From assembly GCA_020638695.1 (NCBI GenBank), contig JACKIB010000018.1, positions 41,370-105,369 on the forward strand: a DNA stretch of 64,000 bases, read 5' to 3'. The position numbers and the translations under genes are program-made. The number at the start of each line of letters is the position of its first letter. Within the stretch, counting starts at the first letter, position 1. The notes below the pieces were generated by a model that saw only the letters and a program-made list of their open reading frames with translations, ran no database searches and was not told the origin of the DNA. Positions 46,524 to 54,903 of the stretch are shown piece after piece. Source of the stretch: Planctomycetota bacterium (GTDB lineage: Bacteria; Planctomycetota; UBA1135; UBA2386).

Positions 46524-47189
46524 TCACCGGGCCCTGGAGTCCCGACCAACACGTGGGTCACGACCAAGAAGTGTTTGGAGCTTCTTTCGGACTCGCTGCA
46601 AGCGCTTGTTGACGGCCCCTTCTGTCAAGCCCACGCGCATCGCAATCTCCCGCAGAGCCAGCCCCTCGGCGTAGAACAGATCCAGGATCGTACGTTCCAC
46701 GGTTTCCAAGTGGCCGAGCGCCTCGCGAAGCGCGGCGAGCTGGCCGTCATGGACCAGAGCACTCGCCGGCGAAGGGCGGGTGGGCGCAACGAGCTCCGAC
46801 AGCGCCACGATCACCTTGTCCCGGCGGTTTCTCTTTGCTGTCGCCGCGCGGCGCGCCACGTCGTAGATCGCATTCTCGATCAGCTTCCGGAACCACGCGC
46901 GCAGCCCCTGCTCGGTTTCTCGATTGAGCTGTTCGTGCTTGCCGCAGAGACGGCGGAAGGCTGTCTGGCAGATGTCATCGACGTCGGAGGCCGGGTCGAC
47001 CAGGCGCCAACGCGCCCCAGCGACCCGGCGAAGCCAAGGACCAAGGCGCTCCACGAGAATCGACAACGCCGCCCGGTCACCCCCCCGCACTCCGGCGATC
47101 AGTCGATCGACGTCGCCTCCGGAGAGGCACCGCTCCCACACGGCATTGGGCTCGAGATCGTCGTGTGGCTGGAGATCGTGGTCGCTCAT
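46524..47189 (-). CDS. ECF-type RNA polymerase sigma factor (planctomycete kinase-linked group)
   Basis: 221 residues from the ATG at 47189 (a frame upstream is open but not family-like). Region 2 is RVAGARWRLVDPASDVDDICQTAFRRLCGK and region 4 LGHLETVERTILDLFYAEGLALREIAMRVGLTEGAVNKRLQRVRKKL. It directs RNA polymerase to its own regulon. Its gene lies just upstream of the receptor-like kinase, which probably controls its activity by phosphorylation or anchoring; no classical anti-sigma gene is present. Confidence 0.88.
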   Translation of the reverse strand: MSDHDLQPHDDLEPNAVWERCLSGGDVDRLIAGVRGGDRAALSILVERLGPWLRRVAGARWRLVDPASDVDDICQTAFRRLCGKHEQLNRETEQGLRAWFRKLIENAIYDVARRAATAKRNRRDKVIVALSELVAPTRPSPASALVHDGQLAALREALGHLETVERTILDLFYAEGLALREIAMRVGLTEGAVNKRLQRVRKKLQTLLGRDPRVGRDSRAR

Positions 47190-47670
47190 GTCAGTGCTCA
47201 GGGGACGGTGGCAGGGGCGCATGCTAGGCGTGGATGGTCGACGAGTCGTAGTCGGCCGAGGGACGGGTTTTGTGGCGACTCTCGCCGAGAATGAGCCGGG
47301 AGTTCCAGCCTGACGCGGTTGATCTCCCTTGCTCCCTCATCGCGGGATCGAAAGGACGTATCGAAGGGTCTCTCGGCAGCACTTGGGTAGTACGGTGCCG
47401 GGCCGTTGGATGCGGGATGCAGATGCTTCGAGCGACACCGGCAATTCGCCAGCCGGAGGCACGGTCTGCCGCAAACACGATTCCCGCACCTTGCCAGCCA
47501 CTCGGAATGAGGTCGCGATGTGGCCGGCCGGAGTGGGCGAGCCTCAGCGTCCCAACAACGCTGGATGCGAAGTTCTTGTCTGAAGCGCTGTCCTCAAGGA
47601 CAGCTCCTGGAGTCCCTGCGCACGGAGTGGTGTGAACCCACTCGGCCCTTCCTCAAGCGGAGGATCCTCC
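47190..47670. other. Spacer between the sigma factor and the small secreted protein gene
   Basis: About 480 bp with no gene that can be supported. It should contain divergent promoters for the sigma-kinase pair and the plus-strand genes. A GGAGGATCC ribosome-binding site ends it at 47660-47668. No repeat family A-D copy is present. Confidence 0.4.
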
Positions 47671-47994
47671 ATGAAAAGCAGATTCCCTTCCTGGCCGCGG
47701 GTCGTCGTCTTGATCCCGATGCTCTTGTGTTCGGCTGCCACCGCGCAGCACTCCCGTCCCGGCTATCGCCCTCCGGTGCGTGTGCATACGATCCGGCCAG
47801 TGTCGCCAAGGCCCCCGGTGTTCAAGCCCCCGGTGGTCAAGCCCCCGGTGGTCAAGCCGCCGAGGTCCAATCCACGGATCCGCGTACCCTGGTGCCCAGT
47901 CTGCGGGCGCCTGCACCTTGGATCCTGCGGAACCCGAGGTCGCGTGCTTCCTGCGGTGAAGTACCGCAAGAGCGTCGACCCGAAGAATCGGTAA
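47671..47994 (+). CDS. Small secreted proline-rich protein
   Basis: 107 residues, ATG preceded 4 nt upstream by GGAGGATCC, the clearest ribosome-binding site in this segment. Signal peptide (VVVLIPMLLCSAATAQ), then a proline-rich region with KPPVV repeats (FKPPVVKPPVVKPPRS) and a Cys-rich patch (WCPVCGRLHLGSCG) that could bind zinc or form a disulphide. Not recognised. A strong hairpin follows, before the large lipoprotein gene. Confidence 0.65.
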   Translation: MKSRFPSWPRVVVLIPMLLCSAATAQHSRPGYRPPVRVHTIRPVSPRPPVFKPPVVKPPVVKPPRSNPRIRVPWCPVCGRLHLGSCGTRGRVLPAVKYRKSVDPKNR

Positions 47995-48010
47995 CTCATC
48001 GATATACCCA

Positions 48011-48044
48011 CGAGGGGCGCGAGCACACTGCTCGTCGCCCCTCG
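48011..48044 (+). terminator. Hairpin after the proline-rich protein gene
   Basis: CGAGGGGCG-CGAGCA pairs with TGCTCG-TCGCCCCTCG, a 14-bp stem with a single bulge and a CAC loop. It lies 17 bp after the stop codon. No T-run follows, so termination is inferred from position and stability. Confidence 0.6.
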
Positions 48045-48184
48045 ATTCATGTACGCCTTGACCAACCCGAGCACGCGACGATCAACAATGGCGCGTCCCT
48101 AGAACTCGGCTCGCGACGTCAGAGGACAGACGCCGCCGCGCGATGCGGATCGGCACCCTCTACAGACTCCAACCAGGACATACC

Positions 48185-51007
48185 ATGTCGCGATCTCTCA
48201 CTCACCGCTGCGCCATCCTCCTTGGCGTCGCCGCCCCCCTCGTTTTGGTACTCGCAACGAGTTGCTGTCGCGGTGGAGGCACTGCTCCCCCGAAGTCCCC
48301 GCAGCCCGTATCCCCGAAGCAAGCGCAACTCCTCGGTCTTGCCTTCAAGGCCTCGATCGAACGTCTGGAGCTGCCGGCCTCTCGCTCTCTCGCCGAAGCG
48401 ACCATCCGCGCGTTTCTGAAGAACTCGGCGTCGAGCGATGGTGCCGACTACGACCTGGAAGAGGTCAAGGGTCGCGCCACGACGCTCGCGATTGCCGTGA
48501 CCCCGCAGGACACCCGAGTCACGCAGCACGCCCTGGTGGCAATGGTGACCGATCCGAGTGCTGCCGCACCGTTTTCTGACGTGAACCTGCTGCGGTTCCT
48601 GCGTAGCGCCGTAGTCGAGGGACTGGCGCAACAGCATCTCGGATTGTTCCGCATCAACCTCGAAGGCAGTGTGATGCCCGCCCTCGGGTATGGACCAGAA
48701 ACCGATCTGGCTGGAGCCACCGAGCCGATGCTGGTGGTACAGCGGTTGTTCCCCGCGGGACAGACCACGGTCGACCTGCGCGCTGTCGCTCAGGTGCTCG
48801 ACGACGATGCCGAACTGACCGGGACCGAGTCGTACTTGGCGGAGTTTACTCGAGCCCTGCGAAAAGTTGTGGACGACCAGGAGGCGTTCGTGTCCGCAGG
48901 GGAACGCCGCGAGTTCGCGGTTCGCGAGGCGGCCCGCTCCGACCTCGTCGGTTCGCTATCGAACTTCGCGAACCTCAGTGAACTCGGCCGAATTGTCTTG
49001 GCGCAGCTCGGTGGTGGTGACGCAAGCGCACTTGGCAACGCCCTCGGAGGTATCTCAGGCGCGATCAACCAGATCGGTGCGGGATCTGCGGGCGCAGGCA
49101 TCGCCACGCTGCTAGGTCCGGGACTGGGCGTGGTCAACGACCTCTTCGGCCTGGTCACGAAGTTCCTACCCGCGGTGTTCGACTCGAAGCGATTGCGCAG
49201 AATCGAAGCGAACCTCCACTACCTACAGACCTCAGTCCACCTCACCCAGCAGGCGGTCGAACAGGCGCGTCGGGAGGCAGCCCAGCAATTCCAGCGGCTC
49301 GGCGAAGAGATCATCGCCAACCGGGTGATGCTGGCCCGAATCGACGAGAAGCTCAGTCAGATGTTCATTCTGCTGGGGCAGGGGCTGGAGGAGGTCTCCA
49401 AGCAAATCAAGGACTTCCAGAGCGAGACCCGGCAGCACCTCGAAATCGTGCTTCAGGCACTCACCCAACTCGACGCCAACACGACTCGCTTCATCCAGCG
49501 TGAGCTGAAGGAGTTGCTCGACGCCGTGGAGCACTTCCACCGGGAGACCCAACGAATCGTGATCACCAACTGGCTGTCCGAACTTGACGGACTTGCTGCG
49601 CGGGTGAGCAGCGACGACCCGGAAGAGTCGCGTCGTGCGCTGCGCGAGTTCATCGGCCGGATTCAGGGTCAGCCGCACAGCCCAATGTTCTCGGCCGTGG
49701 TCGGCGGCGCATCGGAGCTCGCTTCGTTGCCTGGGGTACTGACGCGCCGGATGGTCGACTCGGATCCGAGCTACCTCCAGGCACGGATGTTCGGGTATCT
49801 TGGCGCAGTCGCCGAGGCGATGGGCGTGACGGTGCCGATCCAGGATCGACTCGACAACCCGTTCGCGACGCTGGTGTTGACCCGCTCGCTCGTCGACGCG
49901 GTTCGCAAGGTGCCCAAGTTCTTCCCCGATCGAGGGGGTCGCGAGGCACTGGTCGGGTCGCTATTGAAGGAGATCCTCGATGCCGATTTCCGCTGCCGTC
50001 GTACGTTGCAGACGGTGGTCGACTCGAGCATCGTCGCGTTGCGGCAGATGGTGTCCGGCGCCACGGCGGACTGGCGGGGTTACGTTGGCGGAGTCGTCCG
50101 CCTCGGTCCAACCTACGACTCCGACCCCAGTGGTCTGCTGGGCGACTACCTCGAGTCGACGGACGCCTACGACGCCACGACGGGACGGACGCAACTGGTG
50201 ATCAATTCGGTCGAGGATCTTGGCTTCGAATCCGGTCGCGGCAACGTGGTCTCCTACCGGTTGGGGACTGGCGTGTTTCGGCATCGGGGTCATCTGGATC
50301 CCATCATCTACGCGATGCAGACGGTCTTCGCCGCAAGATCGACCGGTCCCGCGAGCTTCGAGATCAGCTGGAAGTTCGATTCGGAGATCCGCTCCCGGTC
50401 TCAGGAGCTCCAGGCGTTGCACGGCAAGAAGGTCATGGACTTGAACTTCTCCCGTGACACGGAACTGCAGCTCACCATCAGCGGCACTTCGTTGTCCATG
50501 CTCGAGCTCGCGACGGAGATCCGTGATGCCACTCGGTTAGCAACGAACGAATGGCGTGGCTATTTCGTGCAGACCCTCGGAGCCGACAAGCAGCGACCGC
50601 TCATGAAGTACAAGGAGCTGCTCGGTATGCAGTCGGGACTTCGCTTCGCTCTACAGTGTGCCGGGATGGCGACGCGTGGCTCGCGCTTCGCGGGACGAGT
50701 GTCCGTCCTGCTCGATGCTCCGGATGTTCTGAGCGAGCAGGTGAGCGGTCTGATGAATGCGTCCGGTCTGTGGACTCCCGACAGCTGGGGCGAGCACGTC
50801 CAGCGTGGGCTCGGCGAGTTCGTGAGATCACGGGCGAGCATCGAGCAAGAGCAGCCCCTCTACCTGACCCATGCCCTCGACGCGTTGGACCGGTTCGTCG
50901 ATCTCTGGACCCATCAGGTAGAGTCCGTGTTCGTGGACTTCCGCAGTACGCAGATGGTGACCGACTCCGCGGCGGTTGGTTTGCGTGCCTGGATCGAAAT
51001 GCGCTAG
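48185..51007 (+). CDS. Large lipoprotein of unknown function
   Basis: 940 residues. The signal peptide (AILLGVAAPLVLVLATSC) has lipobox Cys at 27. Features in order: a helical N-terminal domain; a Gly/Ala-rich hydrophobic stretch near 280-330 (GNALGGISGAINQIGAGSAGAGIATLLGPGLGVVNDLFGLV); a coiled coil (LRRIEANLHYLQTSVHLTQQAVEQARREAAQQFQRLGEEIIANRVMLARIDEKL) running to about 480; and a beta/alpha C-terminal half. No enzyme motif. The stop TAG is inside the CTAG that begins a family B element, so the original end may have been longer. Function not assigned; architecture is like some alpha-helical pore-formers, but that is weak. Confidence 0.75.
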   Translation: MSRSLTHRCAILLGVAAPLVLVLATSCCRGGGTAPPKSPQPVSPKQAQLLGLAFKASIERLELPASRSLAEATIRAFLKNSASSDGADYDLEEVKGRATTLAIAVTPQDTRVTQHALVAMVTDPSAAAPFSDVNLLRFLRSAVVEGLAQQHLGLFRINLEGSVMPALGYGPETDLAGATEPMLVVQRLFPAGQTTVDLRAVAQVLDDDAELTGTESYLAEFTRALRKVVDDQEAFVSAGERREFAVREAARSDLVGSLSNFANLSELGRIVLAQLGGGDASALGNALGGISGAINQIGAGSAGAGIATLLGPGLGVVNDLFGLVTKFLPAVFDSKRLRRIEANLHYLQTSVHLTQQAVEQARREAAQQFQRLGEEIIANRVMLARIDEKLSQMFILLGQGLEEVSKQIKDFQSETRQHLEIVLQALTQLDANTTRFIQRELKELLDAVEHFHRETQRIVITNWLSELDGLAARVSSDDPEESRRALREFIGRIQGQPHSPMFSAVVGGASELASLPGVLTRRMVDSDPSYLQARMFGYLGAVAEAMGVTVPIQDRLDNPFATLVLTRSLVDAVRKVPKFFPDRGGREALVGSLLKEILDADFRCRRTLQTVVDSSIVALRQMVSGATADWRGYVGGVVRLGPTYDSDPSGLLGDYLESTDAYDATTGRTQLVINSVEDLGFESGRGNVVSYRLGTGVFRHRGHLDPIIYAMQTVFAARSTGPASFEISWKFDSEIRSRSQELQALHGKKVMDLNFSRDTELQLTISGTSLSMLELATEIRDATRLATNEWRGYFVQTLGADKQRPLMKYKELLGMQSGLRFALQCAGMATRGSRFAGRVSVLLDAPDVLSEQVSGLMNASGLWTPDSWGEHVQRGLGEFVRSRASIEQEQPLYLTHALDALDRFVDLWTHQVESVFVDFRSTQMVTDSAAVGLRAWIEMR

Positions 51008-51108
51008 CCGGACTGTTCATGAGCAGCGTCGCGAGATCGTGCAAGGTTGTCGCCGGCTAGGAGAACGGCAGGTTCTGCCCGGAGGCGGGGTGCCTCCCCG
51101 TCGCGTCA
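51004..51108. mobile_element. Family B element, left 105 bp (truncated), forms a gene end
   Basis: CTAGCCGGACTGTTCATGAG continues in near identity with the minus strand of the complete copy at 1834-2015 through TGCCTCCCCGTCG, after which similarity stops and the second arm is absent. The leading CTAG provides the TAG stop of the 940-residue lipoprotein gene. Confidence 0.8.
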
Positions 51109-51200
51109 GACCCTTGCGGCCGCCTATCGACGATGCGCGGTCCCGCGCGGCGGCGCGGGCCAGCGGAGCAGACCGCGGCAACGGTGCTGCGGGCGGAGTC

Positions 51201-51803
51201 TCAGCCGCGCTCGCGCTTCCACTGCATCAGGAAACCGCCCTTGCGGCTCTTCTCGCGAAACCCGGTGATCGGCGCGAGCAAGCGCGAGGCGAACCCCCAG
51301 GCGTCCGGCAGGCGCGCCGTTCCAGACAGCGCCGCCTCGTTCGACCACCCTTCGAACTCGATCCGGTAGATCGCGGCAGCCAGCACCGATCGACCGTAGC
51401 CGTGCGTGCAGTGCACCAAGATCGGCGTCTCACCGCGCTTGCGGCACTGCTCGACCTGGCGGAGGAAGTTCTGGTAGAGCTCGCGGGTCGGGTCGTGCGG
51501 CAGCGGGATGTGGATGTGCCGCTTGCCGGCGCCCTCCAGTGCCTTGCGCTCGGCTTCGACCACCGCGGGGCGGTCGTCGCGCAGGTCGATGACGGTGCGG
51601 ATGCCATGGGTAGCCGCGCAACGCACCAGCACGTCCGGCGACATTTCCGCCGATTGGTAGACCTGCCCGGGAACGACCGTGGAGAAGCGGTGACCCACGT
51701 TGTCCCACACCAGGTAGTGGACGGTCACGTACGCCACCAACGCGATCGCGAACCACTTCGCCACCCGGCGGAACCTTCGGGGCTTGGGCTGAGGGCTACT
51801 CAT
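51201..51803 (-). CDS. Membrane-anchored tyrosine/dual-specificity-type phosphatase
   Basis: 200 residues. An N-terminal helix (WFAIALVAYVTVHYLVW) precedes a DSP/PTP-like domain: RTVIDLRDDRPAVVEAERKAL and the active-site loop HCTHGYGRS (131-139), with nucleophile C132 and R138. This matches HCxxGxxRS. Likely substrates are phosphoproteins or phosphoinositide-like molecules outside or at the inner face of the membrane; which side is uncertain. Followed 19 bp downstream in reverse order by a glycosyltransferase gene on the same strand. Confidence 0.85.
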   Translation of the reverse strand: MSSPQPKPRRFRRVAKWFAIALVAYVTVHYLVWDNVGHRFSTVVPGQVYQSAEMSPDVLVRCAATHGIRTVIDLRDDRPAVVEAERKALEGAGKRHIHIPLPHDPTRELYQNFLRQVEQCRKRGETPILVHCTHGYGRSVLAAAIYRIEFEGWSNEAALSGTARLPDAWGFASRLLAPITGFREKSRKGGFLMQWKRERG

Positions 51804-51822
51804 GGGTCCCCCGCAGTGTGCC

Positions 51823-53475
51823 TCACGGCTCGACGGAATACAGCACGAATCTCGGCGCCAGGCTCGCCAGCGAACGCTCTCGAATGGCGCGTCGCCAATC
51901 CGACCAGGTCGCGCCAGGACGGACGAACTGGATCCACGCCTTGCGCGAATAGAGCGAGGCGAACTCGCGAACCCGCCGCAACCGAATGCCGGCGAGCACC
52001 GCGTGCCGTTCCACCACCGGTACGTCGAGATCGAGCGCGCACAGGTAGCCGCGCCACTTCGCCAGGCGTTCCGTCAAGTGCTCTGGCTCGCCGATCGGAA
52101 TCTCCACCACACTGTGGCCGCGCCGTACCGACAGCATGCCCGGCTGGGCCCGCGTCACGGCGACCGGCCGCGTCGCGAGGTCGGCCGGCAAGTCGCGCGG
52201 CAGTCGGTTGACGCCGATCGACGGGTAGACCCACCCGAGGACCGCGGCCAGAACCATCGCCGACAGCCCGGCGGTGCGGTGCGGCGCCGCCGCGCGCGTC
52301 GCAGCGCGGATCGCCAGGCCAAGCAACACCAGGGTGACGACCGGGGCCAGCACGCTGTCGCCGAACCACAGGGTGAACAGCGCCAACACCACCGCCGGCA
52401 CCGCGATCAGCGCCACCGCGATGCGCAGGTGGAAGCGGCGGCCAGCGACGTCGACGGCCAGCAGTCGGTGCGCGGCGAGCACGCACAGCGGGACCGTCAG
52501 CGGAATGGTGTAGCGCTCGAACGCCTTGAAGAAGAAGAACGGCACCACCCCGAGCACGCACCACCACACCAGCCAACGCTGCCGCGCGGACTGCTCGTCG
52601 CCGTCGGCCCTGGACAACGCGGAGCGCGCACCAGCGAGCGCCACCACGGCCCACGGCACGACCAGACCGAGCGTGCTGCCGAGCACGCCCGGCGCGGAGG
52701 CCAGGCGGGCGAACGAGAACTGGCGCTGCTCCGCCTGCTCGGCCAACACGGCGCCGAACTGCGGCCACAGGATCTGCATCGAGATCGGCCACGGCAGCGC
52801 GATGGCTGCAGCGACCGCCAAACCGCCGGCGAGTTGCCACCAACTGCCGCGCGGCCGCTGGCGAGTCGCACCGAATGCTGACGCAGCCGCCGTCCCCACG
52901 AACAGCAGCGCGATCGGGCCCTTGGTCATGCAACCGAGCCCGAGCGCCCCGCCCGCAGCCACCGCCCGCAGCCACCCACCGCAGCGCGCCCAGACTGCAC
53001 CGAGGTACACCGTCAGAGTGGCGAAGAACGCCATGGGCAAGTCGAGCATCGCTCGGCGCGCCTCGACCGCGACACCGGCACAGCCCAACACCAACAAGCC
53101 GGCGAGGAAGCCACCACGCCCGTGGATCCACCGGTAGAGCCGTGCGGTCACCACCGACAAGCCGACACCGCACAGCACGCTCCACACGCGCGCCCCGAAC
53201 AGCTCGACGCCGAACAACCGGTACGCCGCGGCGATCCCCCAATACACCAACGGCGGCTTCTTCAACCGCGGCTCGCCGTCGAGCCACGGCGTCCACAGGT
53301 GCCCGGTGTCGAGCATCTCCATCGGCGTGCGCAAAGACAGCCAGTATTCGTCCTGCCCGGTGATCCCCGACTCGGACCACACCCCGAGCACGAGCATGGC
53401 GAAACCGACCGAGCCGAGTAGCCACAGCGAACGGTCGTCCGCGGAGGGTTGCTCCGACACTTCGTCGCCACCCAC
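51823..53475 (-). CDS. ArnT-like membrane glycosyltransferase (GT39 family)
   Basis: 550 residues with about ten helices. The first loop GITGQDEYWLSLRTPMEM and WTPWLDGEPRLKKPPLVYWGIAAAYRLFG are the DE-containing catalytic and substrate motifs of ArnT/PMT-type GT-C enzymes. It transfers a sugar from a polyprenyl-phosphate donor in the periplasm. The GTG start at 53475 lies at the boundary of a family A element, and GTG at 53460 is an alternative; the real N-terminus or promoter may have been altered by the insertion. Confidence 0.85.
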   Translation of the reverse strand: MGGDEVSEQPSADDRSLWLLGSVGFAMLVLGVWSESGITGQDEYWLSLRTPMEMLDTGHLWTPWLDGEPRLKKPPLVYWGIAAAYRLFGVELFGARVWSVLCGVGLSVVTARLYRWIHGRGGFLAGLLVLGCAGVAVEARRAMLDLPMAFFATLTVYLGAVWARCGGWLRAVAAGGALGLGCMTKGPIALLFVGTAAASAFGATRQRPRGSWWQLAGGLAVAAAIALPWPISMQILWPQFGAVLAEQAEQRQFSFARLASAPGVLGSTLGLVVPWAVVALAGARSALSRADGDEQSARQRWLVWWCVLGVVPFFFFKAFERYTIPLTVPLCVLAAHRLLAVDVAGRRFHLRIAVALIAVPAVVLALFTLWFGDSVLAPVVTLVLLGLAIRAATRAAAPHRTAGLSAMVLAAVLGWVYPSIGVNRLPRDLPADLATRPVAVTRAQPGMLSVRRGHSVVEIPIGEPEHLTERLAKWRGYLCALDLDVPVVERHAVLAGIRLRRVREFASLYSRKAWIQFVRPGATWSDWRRAIRERSLASLAPRFVLYSVEP

Positions 53476-53642
53476 TAGGAGTCTGCGCCACAGAAGGGTG
53501 ACTCAGGAGGTTCGTGGATTTCGGCGCAGGTCGCCGCCCGAAAACACAGCCGAATTGGTGGATTCGGCGAGGATTTCGGGGGGTGACAGGTGCTGGAAGG
53601 CGCGGATCTCATGGGTTGTCATTCTGTGGCGCAGACTCCTAG
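53475..53642. mobile_element. Family A inverted-repeat element, copy 3
   Basis: 168 bp between two CTAG sites. The 21-bp terminal arms (CTAGGAGTCTGCGCCACAGA and complement) are nearly perfect and the interior is about as similar to copy 2 as copy 1 is. Right of it, GCCCGGAC begins like a family B left end but stops after a few bases. The left CTAG overlaps the GTG start of the glycosyltransferase gene. Confidence 0.9.
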
Positions 53643-53849
53643 CCCGGACTACGGGTGAAGCCCCGCGAGCGCCGGTGGGTGGAAGGCGACCGAGCCCACC
53701 GGAGGCACCTGGTGACGCGGCGAGCGGGGCGACCGAACTCGACGCAATGGGTGCGAGCACGTGCGGCGTCGTCGCCCGCGGATGCTGCCCGCAACCGAGA
53801 TTCACTTCCCGTCGAGGGCGTTCGGACGTCGTTGCCCATCGGTCCCGGG

Positions 53850-54761
53850 TCAGGACGCCAACCGCATCGCGACATAGAACAGCCCGGCTGCGATCGCGAG
53901 GGCGAGCAACACCATGAGCAGCCGAATCGGGCCGGACATCTGCGCCAGGTCCGCGGCTGCCAAGCCGCCGCGGTCCTCGACCTTGTGGAACTGCAGCACG
54001 CCGCCGCCGCGGTCGGCTCCCGCGGGGTTGGTGGAAGCACTGGCGGCGGACTTGCCGGCCGAAGCCGCAGGCGGGGCGCGCTTCACCAGCACGACGTCGT
54101 CGTCGGCGAACTCGAGCACCTCTTCCGCGGCTGCCGGCTTCGCCGCGCTGCGCAGCTCGACCACCGGCTCGGGTTCGGGATCGGCATCGACGCGTGGCGC
54201 CGGCGGCGCAGGGCGCAGCGGCTCGAGCGGCGCGCGGTCGACCACCGGCGGCGCGGCCGAAGGTGGCGGCACCGGCGACGTGGGACGCGGCGGCTCCAGC
54301 GGCACGCGGTCGCTCGATGGTGGCGGGGCAGAGGGTGGCGGGGCCGGGCGAGCGGGAGTCACGGGCGGCGGTGCGTCTTCCTCGTCGGCGAACAAGTCGT
54401 CGCCCGCGCCGAACTCCTCGCCGCCGGCGCCAGCGGGTGCCGCCGTCACGCTGCGGTAGACCAGCTCGGTGGTGCCGATCCGCACCACGTCGCCATCGCG
54501 CAACATGCGCTTGGTCACCGGCTTGCCGTTGAGCAAGGTGCCGTTGCTGCTGCCGAGGTCCTCGAGCTCGACCACCCCGTGCTGGTCGTGGATCCGCACG
54601 TGTTGGCGCGACGCCTTGGTGTCCGTGAGCACCACGTCGCAGGACTTGCCACGACCGAGGACCATTCCGTTGCGAACCGAGTGCTCGGTGCCGTCGGACG
54701 AGATCAGGGAACCGGGCAGATCAACCTCCGGGTGCGATCGGGTAAGGGGAATGCGAGCCAT
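53850..54761 (-). CDS. FHA-domain membrane protein
   Basis: 303 residues. The FHA domain (20-105) has LGRGKSCDVVL, SRQH (51-54) and DLGSSNGTLLNGK, the phosphothreonine-binding residues. A long Pro/Ala/Asp-rich disordered linker (APPPVTPARPAPPPSAPPPSSD...) follows, and a single C-terminal helix (IRLLMVLLALAIAAGLFYVAMRL) anchors it, so the FHA faces the cytoplasm. It may read Ser/Thr kinase signals. Divergent from the ABC transporter genes. Confidence 0.88.
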   Translation of the reverse strand: MARIPLTRSHPEVDLPGSLISSDGTEHSVRNGMVLGRGKSCDVVLTDTKASRQHVRIHDQHGVVELEDLGSSNGTLLNGKPVTKRMLRDGDVVRIGTTELVYRSVTAAPAGAGGEEFGAGDDLFADEEDAPPPVTPARPAPPPSAPPPSSDRVPLEPPRPTSPVPPPSAAPPVVDRAPLEPLRPAPPAPRVDADPEPEPVVELRSAAKPAAAEEVLEFADDDVVLVKRAPPAASAGKSAASASTNPAGADRGGGVLQFHKVEDRGGLAAADLAQMSGPIRLLMVLLALAIAAGLFYVAMRLAS

Positions 54762-54903
54762 CCGGTGGTGGTGGTGGCACCGCTCTGCACCGGGACTCTA
54801 CCGGTTGGCGACAGCGCGGTCGCCGTGCGAGCCCGGAACTTCGTGGGGGGCCGCGGATGTGGCAGAATCTGCACGCGCGACTCGCTCGCGGGCGCGCAGC
54901 TGC

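Noticed and set aside
47803..47868. CRISPR-like short repeats in the proline-rich gene (GTGGTCAAGCC)
   Set aside because: They are three in-frame codon repeats of KPPVV with no spacers.
53637..53660. A further family B element right of family A copy 3
   Set aside because: Only GCCCGGAC matches before divergence and no second arm is present, so chance cannot be excluded.
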